Source: an uncultured Oscillibacter sp. (GTDB lineage Bacteria; Bacillota; Clostridia; Oscillospirales; Oscillospiraceae). From it: a stretch of DNA of 40,569 nucleotides. Positions 14,300-22,877 of the stretch are shown piece by piece. The stretch is from NCBI GenBank assembly GCA_949959305.1, contig CATLJA010000011.1, positions 1 through 40,569 on the forward strand, read 5' to 3'. The position numbers and the translations under genes are program-made. Numbering within the stretch: position 1 is the first letter of the stretch; each line of letters starts with the position of its first letter. Under the pieces are notes generated by a model. It was not told where the DNA came from. It searched no databases and saw nothing but the letters and a program-made list of their open reading frames with translations.

Positions 14300-16462
14300 T
14301 CAGGCGGGCCGCTCCAAAACCCGGCAGAGCATGGAGGCCGCCTCCCCCCGGGTGGCGGTCCGCTCCCCGGCGTAGGCGCCGGAGGCCATGCCCAGGGCCT
14401 GGGCAATGGCGGCAAGGCCCAGCTCCGCCTCGGGGATGCTCCCCCTGTCGGCGTAACCGCAGGCGTAGATGCCCTCCAGCCGGGCGGCGGGACCGTAGCC
14501 CGCGGCCTCCAGCAGCATCCGCACCACGTCCCCCCGGCTCAGGACGGCCCCGTCGTCCCGCTCCGCCGGACGGAGGAGGCCTAAGCGGTAAGCGTTGTAA
14601 TAGGCGTCCTCCCTGCCGTCCCGCTCCACGGCCTCCGGCTCCAGGGCCGCGCCCCGGAGGCTGTAAACCAGGGCCACCAGGTCCCACTGGGTAAGGCTCT
14701 TTCCGGGGCGGAACCGGCCCCCGGCGTAGCCCGCGCCGTACTCCGCCAGCTTCTCCGCGTCCGCCTGGGCGGAGCTTCCGTCAAGGTCGCTGTAGGCAAG
14801 GGGCTCCCGGGCGCTTCCCCGTTCCTCCCGGACGGGCTCGCCTGTCTTTGCGTCCACGCCCGCGCAGTTCTCCGTCCGCTCCAGGCCGTAGGTCAGGCGG
14901 AGGGCGTAATAGTACTCCATGCCCTGCTCCATCAGCCCGGCCTGGACGGGGTCGGATTTCGCCAGCTTCTGGGGCACGTTCCGGTAGGCCAGGACCGTCT
15001 CATAGGTCCCCGCCCAGGCGGCGAGGGCGGTCTCCATGGAGACAAGGCCCTCCGCGCTGTCAAAGGCCACGCCCTCGTCCCAGGAGGAGGAGAGGGAGTA
15101 GACGGACCCGTCCGCGTTATCAATGCCCACATGGACGGCGCTGCTGCGGAAGGGCAGGCCGTTCACCGCCCGGGCGAAGGTAAAGTGCCAGTACGGCTGG
15201 TTCTCCGCCCGCCGGGGCGTGGTTTCCCGGTCCGCCTGGTACAGCGCCAGGCTCCGGTCCGGGAAAAAAGCCCTCAGGAACGCCTCCGCCCGCTCCAGGG
15301 CCTCCGCCTCCGTGACCTTCTCCTCCCGCCCATAGGGGGCGGAGGACCAGACGCTGTCCACGTCCCCGGTCTTGGCGTCCACGGTGATGTTCCGGGTGAG
15401 GCGCTGGCCGCTGTCGGTCCGGGCGTAGCGCAGGGTGCAGAGAACCTGGTCCTCTCCGCCGTCCTTTCCGGACCCGCTCTCATAGGACGCGCCCGTCAGA
15501 GCGTAGCCCCGGAGGCCGTAAGCGCCCTCCGCCCGGAGGGCCTTGTCCAGCTCCTCTGTGGAGAGCAGGCCCTCCATCTGCCGCACGCCCTCCAGCTCCG
15601 CCCGGGTGAGGCCCGTCTCGTCGGCGGCCATTTCCGCCCTGGCGGAGGGGGCGGCGCTGCCGTTTCCGGCGGCATAGTCCCGGCGCAGGCGCTCCTCCAG
15701 CTCCGTCAGGTCGAGGAGCTCCCCGGTTTTCGCGTCCGCGAGGAAGGAGTGGGCGTTCTCCGGCACGTAGCGGAGGACCGCCCGGCTGCTTCCGGCGCTC
15801 TCCAGAACATACTCCAGCCGGAGCTTCAAGGTCCCGGCCAGGTCCCTCTCCGCCTGGGCGGCGGAGGCGGGAGCCTCCGGGGAGGGCACGCCGCCCACGG
15901 CGGCGGCCTCCGGCACGTCCCGGTCAAAGTGCTCCACCAGGCCGTTTTCCACCCGGATGGAGTAGTGAAGGGGAGAGGGCAGGCCGTTCAGGACGATGGT
16001 CCCGGACCAGGAGCCGCCGGAGCCGTCCAGGGAGGCGGGGCCCTCCGCGTCCCGCAGGTCTACGGACTCCCCCTCCCGGAGGACCCGGGACAGGAAGTCC
16101 TCCGCGGCGTTCCGGTCCTCCGCCCCGCCGTTTTCCGGGAAGGAGGGGAAGCCGGCCCGCCAGCCGGCGGGGCTGGGGCTGTTCTCCCAGCGGTAGAGGC
16201 TGGCCACGGTGCCGTCCTCCAGGGCGGAGACGGAGAGGGAGCGGTTCTCCCCCTCCCAGCTCAGGTCCCATACGGGGGCCAGTCCCTCGGACAGGCTGCC
16301 GTGAAAGCTGTCGTAAGCGTCCGTATCCAGGGAGAGGGCCGCCTTCACCCGGGCGGTGACCCGGGCGAGGCGGGCGTCCTGGGTCTCCTCCGCCGCGGCG
16401 GCGGGCAGGGTCAGCGCCGCCAGCAGCGCGGCGGCCAGGGTCAGGGAAAGCAGGCGCTTCAT
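14300..16462 (-). CDS. Secreted YcdB/YcdC-domain protein with C-terminal SLH region
   Basis: 720 residues. A signal peptide (1-24, cleavage near PAAAA) precedes two related blocks with YcdB/YcdC-type (PepSY-like) sequences, such as ADAKTGELLDL, ITVDAKTGDVDSVWSS and AGVDAKTGEPV, each ending in the DAKTG turn. The last about 150 residues are a degenerate SLH region (SLTQWDLVALVYSLRGAA, TATRGEAASMLCRVLE) for wall attachment. PepSY-like domains often act as peptidase inhibitors or chaperones in secreted proteins; the exact role here is unknown. Start: GGAGGG upstream of the ATG. It lies 68 bp after the YfbR-like gene and may share its transcript. Confidence 0.82.
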   Translation of the reverse strand: MKRLLSLTLAAALLAALTLPAAAAEETQDARLARVTARVKAALSLDTDAYDSFHGSLSEGLAPVWDLSWEGENRSLSVSALEDGTVASLYRWENSPSPAGWRAGFPSFPENGGAEDRNAAEDFLSRVLREGESVDLRDAEGPASLDGSGGSWSGTIVLNGLPSPLHYSIRVENGLVEHFDRDVPEAAAVGGVPSPEAPASAAQAERDLAGTLKLRLEYVLESAGSSRAVLRYVPENAHSFLADAKTGELLDLTELEERLRRDYAAGNGSAAPSARAEMAADETGLTRAELEGVRQMEGLLSTEELDKALRAEGAYGLRGYALTGASYESGSGKDGGEDQVLCTLRYARTDSGQRLTRNITVDAKTGDVDSVWSSAPYGREEKVTEAEALERAEAFLRAFFPDRSLALYQADRETTPRRAENQPYWHFTFARAVNGLPFRSSAVHVGIDNADGSVYSLSSSWDEGVAFDSAEGLVSMETALAAWAGTYETVLAYRNVPQKLAKSDPVQAGLMEQGMEYYYALRLTYGLERTENCAGVDAKTGEPVREERGSAREPLAYSDLDGSSAQADAEKLAEYGAGYAGGRFRPGKSLTQWDLVALVYSLRGAALEPEAVERDGREDAYYNAYRLGLLRPAERDDGAVLSRGDVVRMLLEAAGYGPAARLEGIYACGYADRGSIPEAELGLAAIAQALGMASGAYAGERTATRGEAASMLCRVLERPA

Positions 16463-16530
16463 AATAATCCCTCCAAATCGTCGGTTTTCCGTTTAGACGG
16501 GGGCGCGGCGGAAAAAGTTCCCGGCCCTGC

Positions 16531-17106
16531 CTACTTCAGCTCGTCCAGCGTCAGGGAAAAGCTCTCCAGGAAGGTCTCCAGAAAATACCGGACCTCCGGC
16601 AGGTTATAGTCCTCCAGAACCCGCCTCGTCTGGGCGGCGGCCTCCCGGAACTCGGTGTTCCCCGCCTTCAGCTCCTCCACGCACTTGATGTAGGCCGAGA
16701 GCTTGTCCGCCGCCTTTACCAGCCGCTCCACCTCCGGCTCCACCTGGGTGAGCACCGGGGCGTAGGCCCCCCGCAGCTCCTCCGGCAGCATGTCCAGCAG
16801 CTTCCGCGCCGCCACCGCCTCCACATCCTTGTAGGCGCTGCGGATGGCGGGATTTCCGTATTTGATGGGGGTGGGCATGTCCCCGGTGAGAATCTCGCTG
16901 GCGTCGTGGTACAGCGCCGCCGCCGCCACCGCCCCGGGGTCCACGGCCCCGCCGAACCTTTCGTTCCGGATGACCGCCAGGGCGTGGGCCAGGACGGCGG
17001 CCTGGTGGCTGTGCTCCTGGACGTTTTCCGGGGCGGTGTTCCGCATCAGCGCCCAGCGCTGGATGAACCGCATCCGGGAGATGTAGGCGAAAAAGTGGCT
17101 TCGCAT
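16531..17106 (-). CDS. YfbR-like 5'-deoxynucleotidase, HD domain
   Basis: 191 residues. YfbR-type enzymes remove the phosphate from dNMPs in nucleotide salvage and turnover. The HD-domain metal set is visible: H32 (in QEHSHQ), H67-D68 (YHDASE) and D134 (AADKLSAY). The R17-W18 pair in the QRW motif corresponds to the substrate-selecting Arg-Trp of E. coli YfbR. It is slightly shorter than the E. coli enzyme. GGAGGAG lies within the end of mtaB and the gap is 4 bp, so the two are translationally coupled. Confidence 0.88.
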   Translation of the reverse strand: MRSHFFAYISRMRFIQRWALMRNTAPENVQEHSHQAAVLAHALAVIRNERFGGAVDPGAVAAAALYHDASEILTGDMPTPIKYGNPAIRSAYKDVEAVAARKLLDMLPEELRGAYAPVLTQVEPEVERLVKAADKLSAYIKCVEELKAGNTEFREAAAQTRRVLEDYNLPEVRYFLETFLESFSLTLDELK

Positions 17107-17110
17107 ATTC

Positions 17111-18424
17111 TTACTCCTCCAGTTCCCCGTACAGGAATTCCCCGTCGGTCCGGGTGATTTTCACAGGGAGAAGCCGGTTGCGCAGCCCCTCCCCCTTGAC
17201 CAGCACCTCCGCGTAGTTGGGGGCGTGGCCCGAAAAGAGGCCCTCCTCCCCGGCGGGCTGCTCGAAGAGCACCTCCTCCGTCCTCCCCACGCACTCCTCC
17301 AGATAGGCCCGGCGCATGGCGGCGGCGGCCTCCGCCGCTATGCGGGCCCGCTCCGCCCGGAGGGGGCCGGGAACCTGCTCCATCTCCGCCGCCGGGGTGC
17401 CGGGGCGCTGGGAGTAGGGGAAAATGTGCATCCGGGCGAAGCCGCACGTCCGGATGAACGCCAGGGTTTCCTGAAACTCCTCCTCCGTCTCCCCGGGGAA
17501 GCCGGTGATCAGGTCCGTGGTGACGGCGGGATGGCGGAAGGTCTTCTTCAAAAGCTCCACGGACTGGAGATACCGGGCGGTATCGTATTTGCGCCGCATC
17601 CGCCTGAGGGTTTCGGCGCAGCCGCTTTGGAGGGAGAGGTGGAACTGGGGGCACAAATCCGGCAGCACCGCCGCCCGCTCGCAGAATTCCTCCGTGATGG
17701 TCCGGGGCTCCAGGCTCCCCAGCCGGAGGCGCACGCCCGGCACGGCGGCGCTGACGGCCTCCAGCAGGTCGATGAGGGTCAGCCCCTGGTGAAGGTCCCG
17801 GCCCCAGGAGGAAATCTCGATGCCCGTCAGTACGATTTCCTGATACCCCCGGTTTTTCAGCTCCAGGGCCTGAACCGCCGCCTCCCCCATGGGCAGGGAG
17901 CGCACCGGGCCCCGGGCGTAGGGGATGATGCAGTAGGAGCAGAAATTGGCGCAGCCGTCCTCCACCTTCAAAAGGGCCCGGGTCCGCCCCTCCAGCCCCC
18001 CGGCGGGGAGCCACTCAAAATGCCGCCGCTCAAAGGGCGCGTCCACGGCCTCCAGGGGGGCCCCGCGCTCCGGGGAGGCGCCCTTGTCCCGGACGGCCCG
18101 CTCCAGAAGGCTCAAAAAGCCCATGCGGTCCCCGGTGCCCGTCAGCACGTCGGCCCCCAGGGCCCGGGCCTCGGCGGCGTGGGTCTGGGACCAGCAGCCG
18201 CACACGGCCACCACGGCCTCCGGGTGTTCCCGGCGGGCCCGGTGGACGGCCTGGCGGCATTTCTGGTCGCTGGCGGCGGTGACGGAGCAGGTGTTGACGA
18301 CGTAGGCGTCCGCATCCCGGCCGAAGGGGACGGTCTCGTGGCCCCGGGCCCGGAGCTCCCGCTCCATGGCCTGGGTCTCGTACTGGTTCACCTTGCAGCC
18401 AAGGGTGTAAATGGCGACTTTCAT
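17111..18424 (-). CDS. mtaB: tRNA N6-threonylcarbamoyladenosine(37)-C2 methylthiotransferase MtaB
   Basis: 437 residues. It converts t6A37 to ms2t6A in ANN-decoding tRNAs using two [4Fe-4S] clusters and SAM. The N-terminal MTTase domain carries C10 (TLGCKVNQYE), C46 (NTCSVT) and C75 (VAVCGC). The radical-SAM CxxxCxxC is C158/C162/C165 (GCANFCSYC), and a TRAM-like C-terminus follows. KVNQYE is characteristic of the MtaB branch rather than MiaB or RimO. The start is the ATG at 18424; AAGGAG is about 13 nt away, longer than ideal. It heads the leftward unit mtaB-yfbR-like-ycdB-like. Confidence 0.93.
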   Translation of the reverse strand: MKVAIYTLGCKVNQYETQAMERELRARGHETVPFGRDADAYVVNTCSVTAASDQKCRQAVHRARREHPEAVVAVCGCWSQTHAAEARALGADVLTGTGDRMGFLSLLERAVRDKGASPERGAPLEAVDAPFERRHFEWLPAGGLEGRTRALLKVEDGCANFCSYCIIPYARGPVRSLPMGEAAVQALELKNRGYQEIVLTGIEISSWGRDLHQGLTLIDLLEAVSAAVPGVRLRLGSLEPRTITEEFCERAAVLPDLCPQFHLSLQSGCAETLRRMRRKYDTARYLQSVELLKKTFRHPAVTTDLITGFPGETEEEFQETLAFIRTCGFARMHIFPYSQRPGTPAAEMEQVPGPLRAERARIAAEAAAAMRRAYLEECVGRTEEVLFEQPAGEEGLFSGHAPNYAEVLVKGEGLRNRLLPVKITRTDGEFLYGELEE

Positions 18425-18441
18425 AATGGCTGAGATTCTCC

Positions 18442-18470
18442 TTGCGCTTTGTATGTTTGTCCTTTATAAT
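18442..18470 (+). promoter_or_regulatory. Rightward promoter of the desulfurase-MATE-rlmA operon
   Basis: TTGCGC (18442-18447) and TATAAT (18465-18470) with a 17-nt spacer; start near 18477. Its -10 is half of a dyad shared with the leftward promoter. Confidence 0.7.
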
Positions 18471-18484
18471 AGCTTGGCACGCCT

Positions 18485-18513
18485 ATTATACCGGAATCCC
18501 CTCTTTTGGGCAA
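18485..18513 (-). promoter_or_regulatory. Leftward promoter of mtaB
   Basis: On the minus strand TTGCCC (18508-18513) and TATAAT (18485-18490) with a 17-nt spacer; start near 18478, back-to-back with the rightward start. TATAATAG and CTATTATA are inverted repeats 10 bp apart, so the two -10 boxes form a symmetrical pair. Confidence 0.7.
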
Positions 18514-18540
18514 GCCCCCCTGAAAGGAGTTTTTTTCCAT

Positions 18541-19668
18541 ATGATTTACCTGGACCACGCCGCCACCGCCCCCGTCCCCCGGGCTGTGGCGGACGCCATG
18601 TATGAAGTCCTGGCGGAGCAGTACGGCAATCCCAGCTCCCAATATCCCCTTGGGGCGGAGATGAAAAAACGGGCGGAGGACTGGAGAAGGACCGTCGCCG
18701 CCCTTCTGGACTGCCCGGCGGACCGCCTGTTTTTCACCTCCTGCGGCACCGAGGGGGACAACTGGGCCCTCCGGGCCGCCGCGTGGCAGAACCGGCACGC
18801 GGGGCGGCACATCGTCGCCACGGCGGTGGAGCACAGCGCCGTGCTGGAGTGCTGCAAATGGCTGGAGCGGGAGGGATGCGAGGTCACGTACCTGGCCCCG
18901 GACGGGGAGGGGAACATCTCCGCCGCACAGGTGCTGGAGGCCGTCCGGCCGGACACGGCGGCGGTGTCCCTCATGCTGGTGAACAACGAGCTGGGGACCG
19001 TGTACCCCGTGGCGGACGTGGCCCGGGGCCTTCCCGCCCGGAACCCGAAGACCCTTCTCCACACCGACGCGGTCCAGGGCCTGGGGACCTTTTCCGCCAG
19101 GGACCTGGGGGCGGATTTCGTGACGGTCTCCGCCCACAAAATCGGCGGGCCCAAGGGAATCGGCGCGCTGTACATCGGCCCCCGGGTGAGGAATCCCCGC
19201 CCCCTGCTGGCGGGCGGGGGGCAGGAGCGGGGCCTCCGGGCCGGAACCGAGGCCACGGCGCAGATGGCGGGCTTCGCCCGGGCGGCGGAGCTGCGCCTGG
19301 AGGGCCGGGACCGGGACAGGGCCCGGCTGGAGGCCCTTCACGCCTATGCCCGGGAGAAGCTGCTGGCCATTCCGGATATGCTCCCCGTGGGGGCGGGAAC
19401 GGCCCCCCATATTCTCTCCGTGTCTCTGACCGGCTGGCCCGCCGGAAACATCGTCAACGACCTGGGAAGCCAGGGAATCTGTATTTCCGCCGGGTCCGCC
19501 TGCCACCAGGGCAGGCCCAGCCACGTGGTGGCGGCGCTGAAGCTGCCCAAGCGGGCGGCCGCCGGGGTCATCCGCCTGAGCTTCGGCCCGGAGACCACGG
19601 AGGCGGAAATTGACGTTTGCGCCCAGGCCCTGCGGCGGCACCGCGATACCCGGATGCCCATGCTGTAA
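18541..19668 (+). CDS. Cysteine desulfurase (NifS/IscS-like, PLP-dependent)
   Basis: 375 residues. It takes sulfur from L-cysteine as an enzyme persulfide for Fe-S cluster or tRNA thiolation. MIYLDHAATAPVP is the classical N-terminus, K200 in SAHKIGG binds PLP, and C321 in SAGSACHQG is the persulfide Cys. The loop and length match the group I NifS/IscS class. The start is the ATG at 18541 with AAAGGAG upstream; the frame is open further upstream but would include the promoter. No iscU or thiI lies next to it. It leads an operon with MATE, rlmA-like and isochorismatase genes, and sits opposite the Fe-S enzyme gene mtaB. Confidence 0.93.
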   Translation: MIYLDHAATAPVPRAVADAMYEVLAEQYGNPSSQYPLGAEMKKRAEDWRRTVAALLDCPADRLFFTSCGTEGDNWALRAAAWQNRHAGRHIVATAVEHSAVLECCKWLEREGCEVTYLAPDGEGNISAAQVLEAVRPDTAAVSLMLVNNELGTVYPVADVARGLPARNPKTLLHTDAVQGLGTFSARDLGADFVTVSAHKIGGPKGIGALYIGPRVRNPRPLLAGGGQERGLRAGTEATAQMAGFARAAELRLEGRDRDRARLEALHAYAREKLLAIPDMLPVGAGTAPHILSVSLTGWPAGNIVNDLGSQGICISAGSACHQGRPSHVVAALKLPKRAAAGVIRLSFGPETTEAEIDVCAQALRRHRDTRMPML

Positions 19669-19698
19669 TTCCATATTATCACAGAACAAGGTGAGCGA

Positions 19699-21087
19699 AT
19701 GTTAGATTTTCTCCGCCGGGAACCCGGCTTTTACAAACGGCTTTTCAAGCTCTCCCTGCCCATGATTCTGCAAAACCTCATCACCTTCTCCCTGGGGCTT
19801 ATCGACACCTTCATGGTTTCCCGCCTGGGGAACGCGGAGATGGCGGCGGTCACCACCGCCAACGTCCCCGTCTTCCTCCTCACCAGCATCGTCTTCGGCT
19901 TTCAAAGCGGCCTGGGCATCCTGGTGAGCCAGTACTGGGGCAAGGGGGACGAGAAAAGCGTCAGCCGCGCCCTGGGCGTGGCCTCCCTGCTGGGGACCGC
20001 CGTCACGCTGCCCCTGGCCCTGGCGTTCTTCGCCTTCCCGGTGCCTGTCATGGACCTTCTCTCCAACAGCCATGACCTCAGCCTCCTGGGCGCGCCCTAC
20101 CTCCGGGTCATCGGCTTTGCCTACGTCTTCAACATGCTCTCCTCCATCTACGTCAGCGCCCGGCGGAGCGTGGAGGACCCGGGCTTTGGCATGAAGCTGT
20201 TCGGCTTTTCCACCATTTTAAATACCGGGCTGAACTACCTTTTGATTTTCGGGAACTGCGGCTTCCCCGCCCTGGGGGTGGCCGGGGCCGCCATCGCCAC
20301 CCTTCTGGCCCGGGTGAGCGAGTTCGCCGTCTGCGCCTTCTGCGCCCTGCGGAGCAAATTGATCCCCCTGCACCTGGGGCTGTTCTTCCGCCCCGGCCTG
20401 GACATGATGCGGAGGTTTGTCAAGTACGCCTCCCCGGTGGTCCTTAACGAGACGGTCTGGGGCCTGGGGAACTCCCTGCTGACGGTGATTCTGGGCTATA
20501 CGGACGACTCCGTGGAGATGCTGGCGGCCAACGCCGTCATGGGCAACCTGAACCGGCTGTTCCTGGTGGTCTGCTTCGGCCTGGGGGCCGCCACGGCGGT
20601 GATGGTGGGCAAGGCCATCGGCGAGGGCCAGGGCCGGGAGAAGGTCATGGCCCTGAGCCGGACCCTCCTCTGGTTCGCCGTGCTGGTGGGAACGGTGCTA
20701 GCCGTCTTCTCCCTGGCCCTGGTGCCCCTGGTCTTTATTCCGGTGGTCTTCCCCCTGTTCAAGCTCTTCGGCCTCTCCGCCGAGATTGCCGCCGCCCTGG
20801 CGGTGATGGGCTTCGCCTCCATCCCCCTCCACGCCTGCGCCATCTCCGCCGTTACCGGGGTCCTCCGGGCCGGGGGCGACGTGGTGTGGTCCACGGTGCT
20901 GGACATCGCCCCCCAGTGGGTGGTGTGCCTCCCCGCCACGGCGCTGGCGGCCCTGGTGTTCCGCCTGGGCTGCTGGCCCATCGCCTTCGCCATCCAGCTG
21001 GAGAGCGTGGTGAAGTTCCCCCTCTGCCTCTGGCGCGTCCGGGGCGGGAAGTGGATTAACGACGTGACGGGAGGGCCGGAGGCATGA
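19699..21087 (+). CDS. MATE-family multidrug/cation antiporter
   Basis: 462 residues with about 12 hydrophobic segments and the two-fold MatE arrangement. The N-terminal half contains FKLSLPMILQNLITFSLGLIDTFMVSRLG, here only summarised by its ends, and the second half repeats the pattern from about 240 (KYASPVVLNETVWGLG). MATE proteins export drugs or metabolites against Na+ or H+ entry. AGGTGAG precedes the ATG. The stop overlaps the next gene's start (ATGA), so the pair is coupled. The substrate is unknown. Confidence 0.9.
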   Translation: MLDFLRREPGFYKRLFKLSLPMILQNLITFSLGLIDTFMVSRLGNAEMAAVTTANVPVFLLTSIVFGFQSGLGILVSQYWGKGDEKSVSRALGVASLLGTAVTLPLALAFFAFPVPVMDLLSNSHDLSLLGAPYLRVIGFAYVFNMLSSIYVSARRSVEDPGFGMKLFGFSTILNTGLNYLLIFGNCGFPALGVAGAAIATLLARVSEFAVCAFCALRSKLIPLHLGLFFRPGLDMMRRFVKYASPVVLNETVWGLGNSLLTVILGYTDDSVEMLAANAVMGNLNRLFLVVCFGLGAATAVMVGKAIGEGQGREKVMALSRTLLWFAVLVGTVLAVFSLALVPLVFIPVVFPLFKLFGLSAEIAAALAVMGFASIPLHACAISAVTGVLRAGGDVVWSTVLDIAPQWVVCLPATALAALVFRLGCWPIAFAIQLESVVKFPLCLWRVRGGKWINDVTGGPEA

Positions 21088-21905
21088 GCCTGTTCCGCTG
21101 CCCCCTCTGCGCCGCCCCGCTGGCGCGGGAGGGGGGAGCCTGCCGCTGTCCCGGGGGCCACAGCTTCGACGTGGCGAAGGAGGGCTATGTCCACCTGCTG
21201 CCCCCCAACCGGAAGCACTCCGCCCTCCCCGGCGACGACAGGGACATGGTGCGGGCCCGGCGGGAATTCCTGTCCAAAGGGTATTACAGCCTGCTTTTAA
21301 ATACTATCTGCAATCAGATCCTGGCCTTTTCCGGGGAAGCCCCCGTCCTGATGGACGCGGGCTGCGGCGAGGGATACTACACCTCCGGGGTCCTGCGGGC
21401 CCTCCGCGCCGCCGGAAAGCGCCCCCGGGCGGCGGGGACGGACATCTCGAAGCTTGCCCTCCGGGCGGCGGCGAAGCGGGAGCGGGAGGCGGAGTTCGCC
21501 GTGGCCTCCTCCTACCGCCTGCCCCTGGCGGACGGCGTTGTGGACGTGCTGCTGAACTGCTTTTCCCCTCTGGCCCTGGAGGAGTTCCGGCGGGTGCTGA
21601 GGCCCGGGGGACGGTTCCTCTACGTGGTGCCCGGCCCGGAGCACCTCTGGGAGATGAAAGAGATTCTCTACGACAAGCCCTACCCCAACGGGGAGAAGGA
21701 GACTCCCTACGGGGGCTTCGCCTACCGGGAAATTCTCCCGGTGGACGGGAGGGTCCATCTGAACTGCCGGGAGGACGTGCAGAGCCTTTTCCGCATGACG
21801 CCCTATTTCTGGAAGACTCCCCGGGCCGGGGCGGAGCGCCTGGCGGCTTTGGAGGAGCTGGCCGTGCGGATATCCTTCCGGGTGCATGTGTTTGAAAAAC
21901 TGTGA
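21084..21905 (+). CDS. RlmA-type 23S rRNA (guanine-N1) methyltransferase
   Basis: 273 residues. RlmA enzymes methylate N1 of G745 (RlmAI) or G748 (RlmAII) in 23S rRNA; the latter confers tylosin resistance. The N-terminal zinc site is CPLC...CxCPGGHSFD (Cys6, Cys9, then a Cys and His), followed by DVAKEGYVHLL. The SAM motif is MDAGCGEGYY, and NCFSPLALEEFRRVL and PYGGFAYREILPVDG-like segments follow. Which guanine is modified cannot be told by eye. It overlaps the MATE gene by 4 nt, and the isochorismatase gene starts 13 nt downstream. Confidence 0.88.
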   Translation: MSLFRCPLCAAPLAREGGACRCPGGHSFDVAKEGYVHLLPPNRKHSALPGDDRDMVRARREFLSKGYYSLLLNTICNQILAFSGEAPVLMDAGCGEGYYTSGVLRALRAAGKRPRAAGTDISKLALRAAAKREREAEFAVASSYRLPLADGVVDVLLNCFSPLALEEFRRVLRPGGRFLYVVPGPEHLWEMKEILYDKPYPNGEKETPYGGFAYREILPVDGRVHLNCREDVQSLFRMTPYFWKTPRAGAERLAALEELAVRISFRVHVFEKL

Positions 21906-21918
21906 AAGGAGCGATTTC

Positions 21919-22620
21919 ATGAAACCCAATCCCACCCGTTCCGCGTTTCTCCTCATCGACATGGAAAACGGCTTTGTGGACCACCGGGGCGGGCACTGCA
22001 TCCGGGGGGCCCAGGCCACCGTTCCCGCCTGCGCCCGCGCGCTGGATGCGGCCCGGAGCAAGGGCGTTCCCGTCTTCTTCGTCAAGCGCATCTACCGCGC
22101 CGACGGCAGCGACGTGGAGCTGACCCGCTACGCCGCCTGGAAGGCCGGAGGCCGCGCCTGCCGCCCCGCCTCCTCCGGCCCCAACAGCGCCCAGGCCCCG
22201 GAACCCCTCCGGCCCCGGCCGGGGGACTATACCATCATCAAGCCCCGGTGGAGCGCCTTTTTCCAGACGGAGCTGGACCTGATTCTCCGCCGCCTGGACG
22301 TGCGGACGGTGATTCTGGCGGGAACCACCACCCCCAACTGCGTCCGCACCACCTGCTACGACGCCATCGCCCTGGAGTACAATACCGTGGTCCTGACGGA
22401 CTGCTGCTCCTCCCAGACGGAGGAGATTCAGCGGGTGAACCTGGAGGACATGGAGCGGGCCGGGGCCGTCCTCATGGACAGCGCCGCCTTCGCCGCCTAC
22501 GGTCCCGGAACCGTTCCGGACCTCTCCGCCGCCATCCGGGAGGAGATGCTGGCGTCAGGCGCGTTTCCGGAGCCCTTCGGGGCGGAGGGCGGCTCCGTGG
22601 GCTGGGCGGACCGCTGGTAG
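21919..22620 (+). CDS. Isochorismatase-family cysteine hydrolase
   Basis: 233 residues of the isochorismatase-like fold (nicotinamidase, N-carbamoylsarcosine amidase, ureidoacrylate hydrolase and relatives). The catalytic triad is visible: D14 (LLIDMENGF), K108 (IIKPRWSAF) and C141 (TTPNCVRTTCYDA), the NCVRTT form being common among amidase-like members. The start is the ATG at 21919 with AAAGGAG upstream, eleven codons inside the longest open frame. It is the last gene of the desulfurase operon. The substrate is not predictable. Confidence 0.88.
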   Translation: MKPNPTRSAFLLIDMENGFVDHRGGHCIRGAQATVPACARALDAARSKGVPVFFVKRIYRADGSDVELTRYAAWKAGGRACRPASSGPNSAQAPEPLRPRPGDYTIIKPRWSAFFQTELDLILRRLDVRTVILAGTTTPNCVRTTCYDAIALEYNTVVLTDCCSSQTEEIQRVNLEDMERAGAVLMDSAAFAAYGPGTVPDLSAAIREEMLASGAFPEPFGAEGGSVGWADRW

Positions 22621-22738
22621 GGCCGCGTGCAGCTGTGAACGTTTGCGTAGTTTCCCCCGGCCCTTCCGTCAAAGCGTAAAAAAAGCCGGAGAGCCTTTGG
22701 CGAATTCGGAAAAATTTCTGAAACACGGAGAAAAACCG

Positions 22739-22767
22739 TTGATTTTTCACCGGAAAAATGCTAATTT
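22739..22767 (+). promoter_or_regulatory. Promoter of the iol operon
   Basis: TTGATT (22739-22744) and TAATTT (22762-22767) with a 17-nt spacer, giving a start near 22774 and a leader of about 100 nt before iolE. No strong terminator separates it from the isochorismatase gene, so some read-through is possible. Confidence 0.6.
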
Positions 22768-22775
22768 CTTAATAG

Positions 22776-22789
22776 CGAAAACGATTGCG
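22776..22789 (+). promoter_or_regulatory. cre / LacI-family operator at the iol start site
   Basis: CGAAAACGATTGCG fits the CcpA cre pattern WGNAANCGNTTNCW at all positions except the two outer bases, and is a good LacI/GalR-type dyad around CG. It sits at about +2 to +16 of the predicted start, where a bound repressor blocks transcription. Either CcpA or a dedicated LacI-type inositol regulator could use it. Confidence 0.6.
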
Positions 22790-22877
22790 GCAGCGCCCTG
22801 CTTCCGCCGGTTTTCACCCGGCCCAGAGGGCCCCTCCGGGCCCCCCAGGACGACAATTTTCAAGGAGGTCCATTCCC

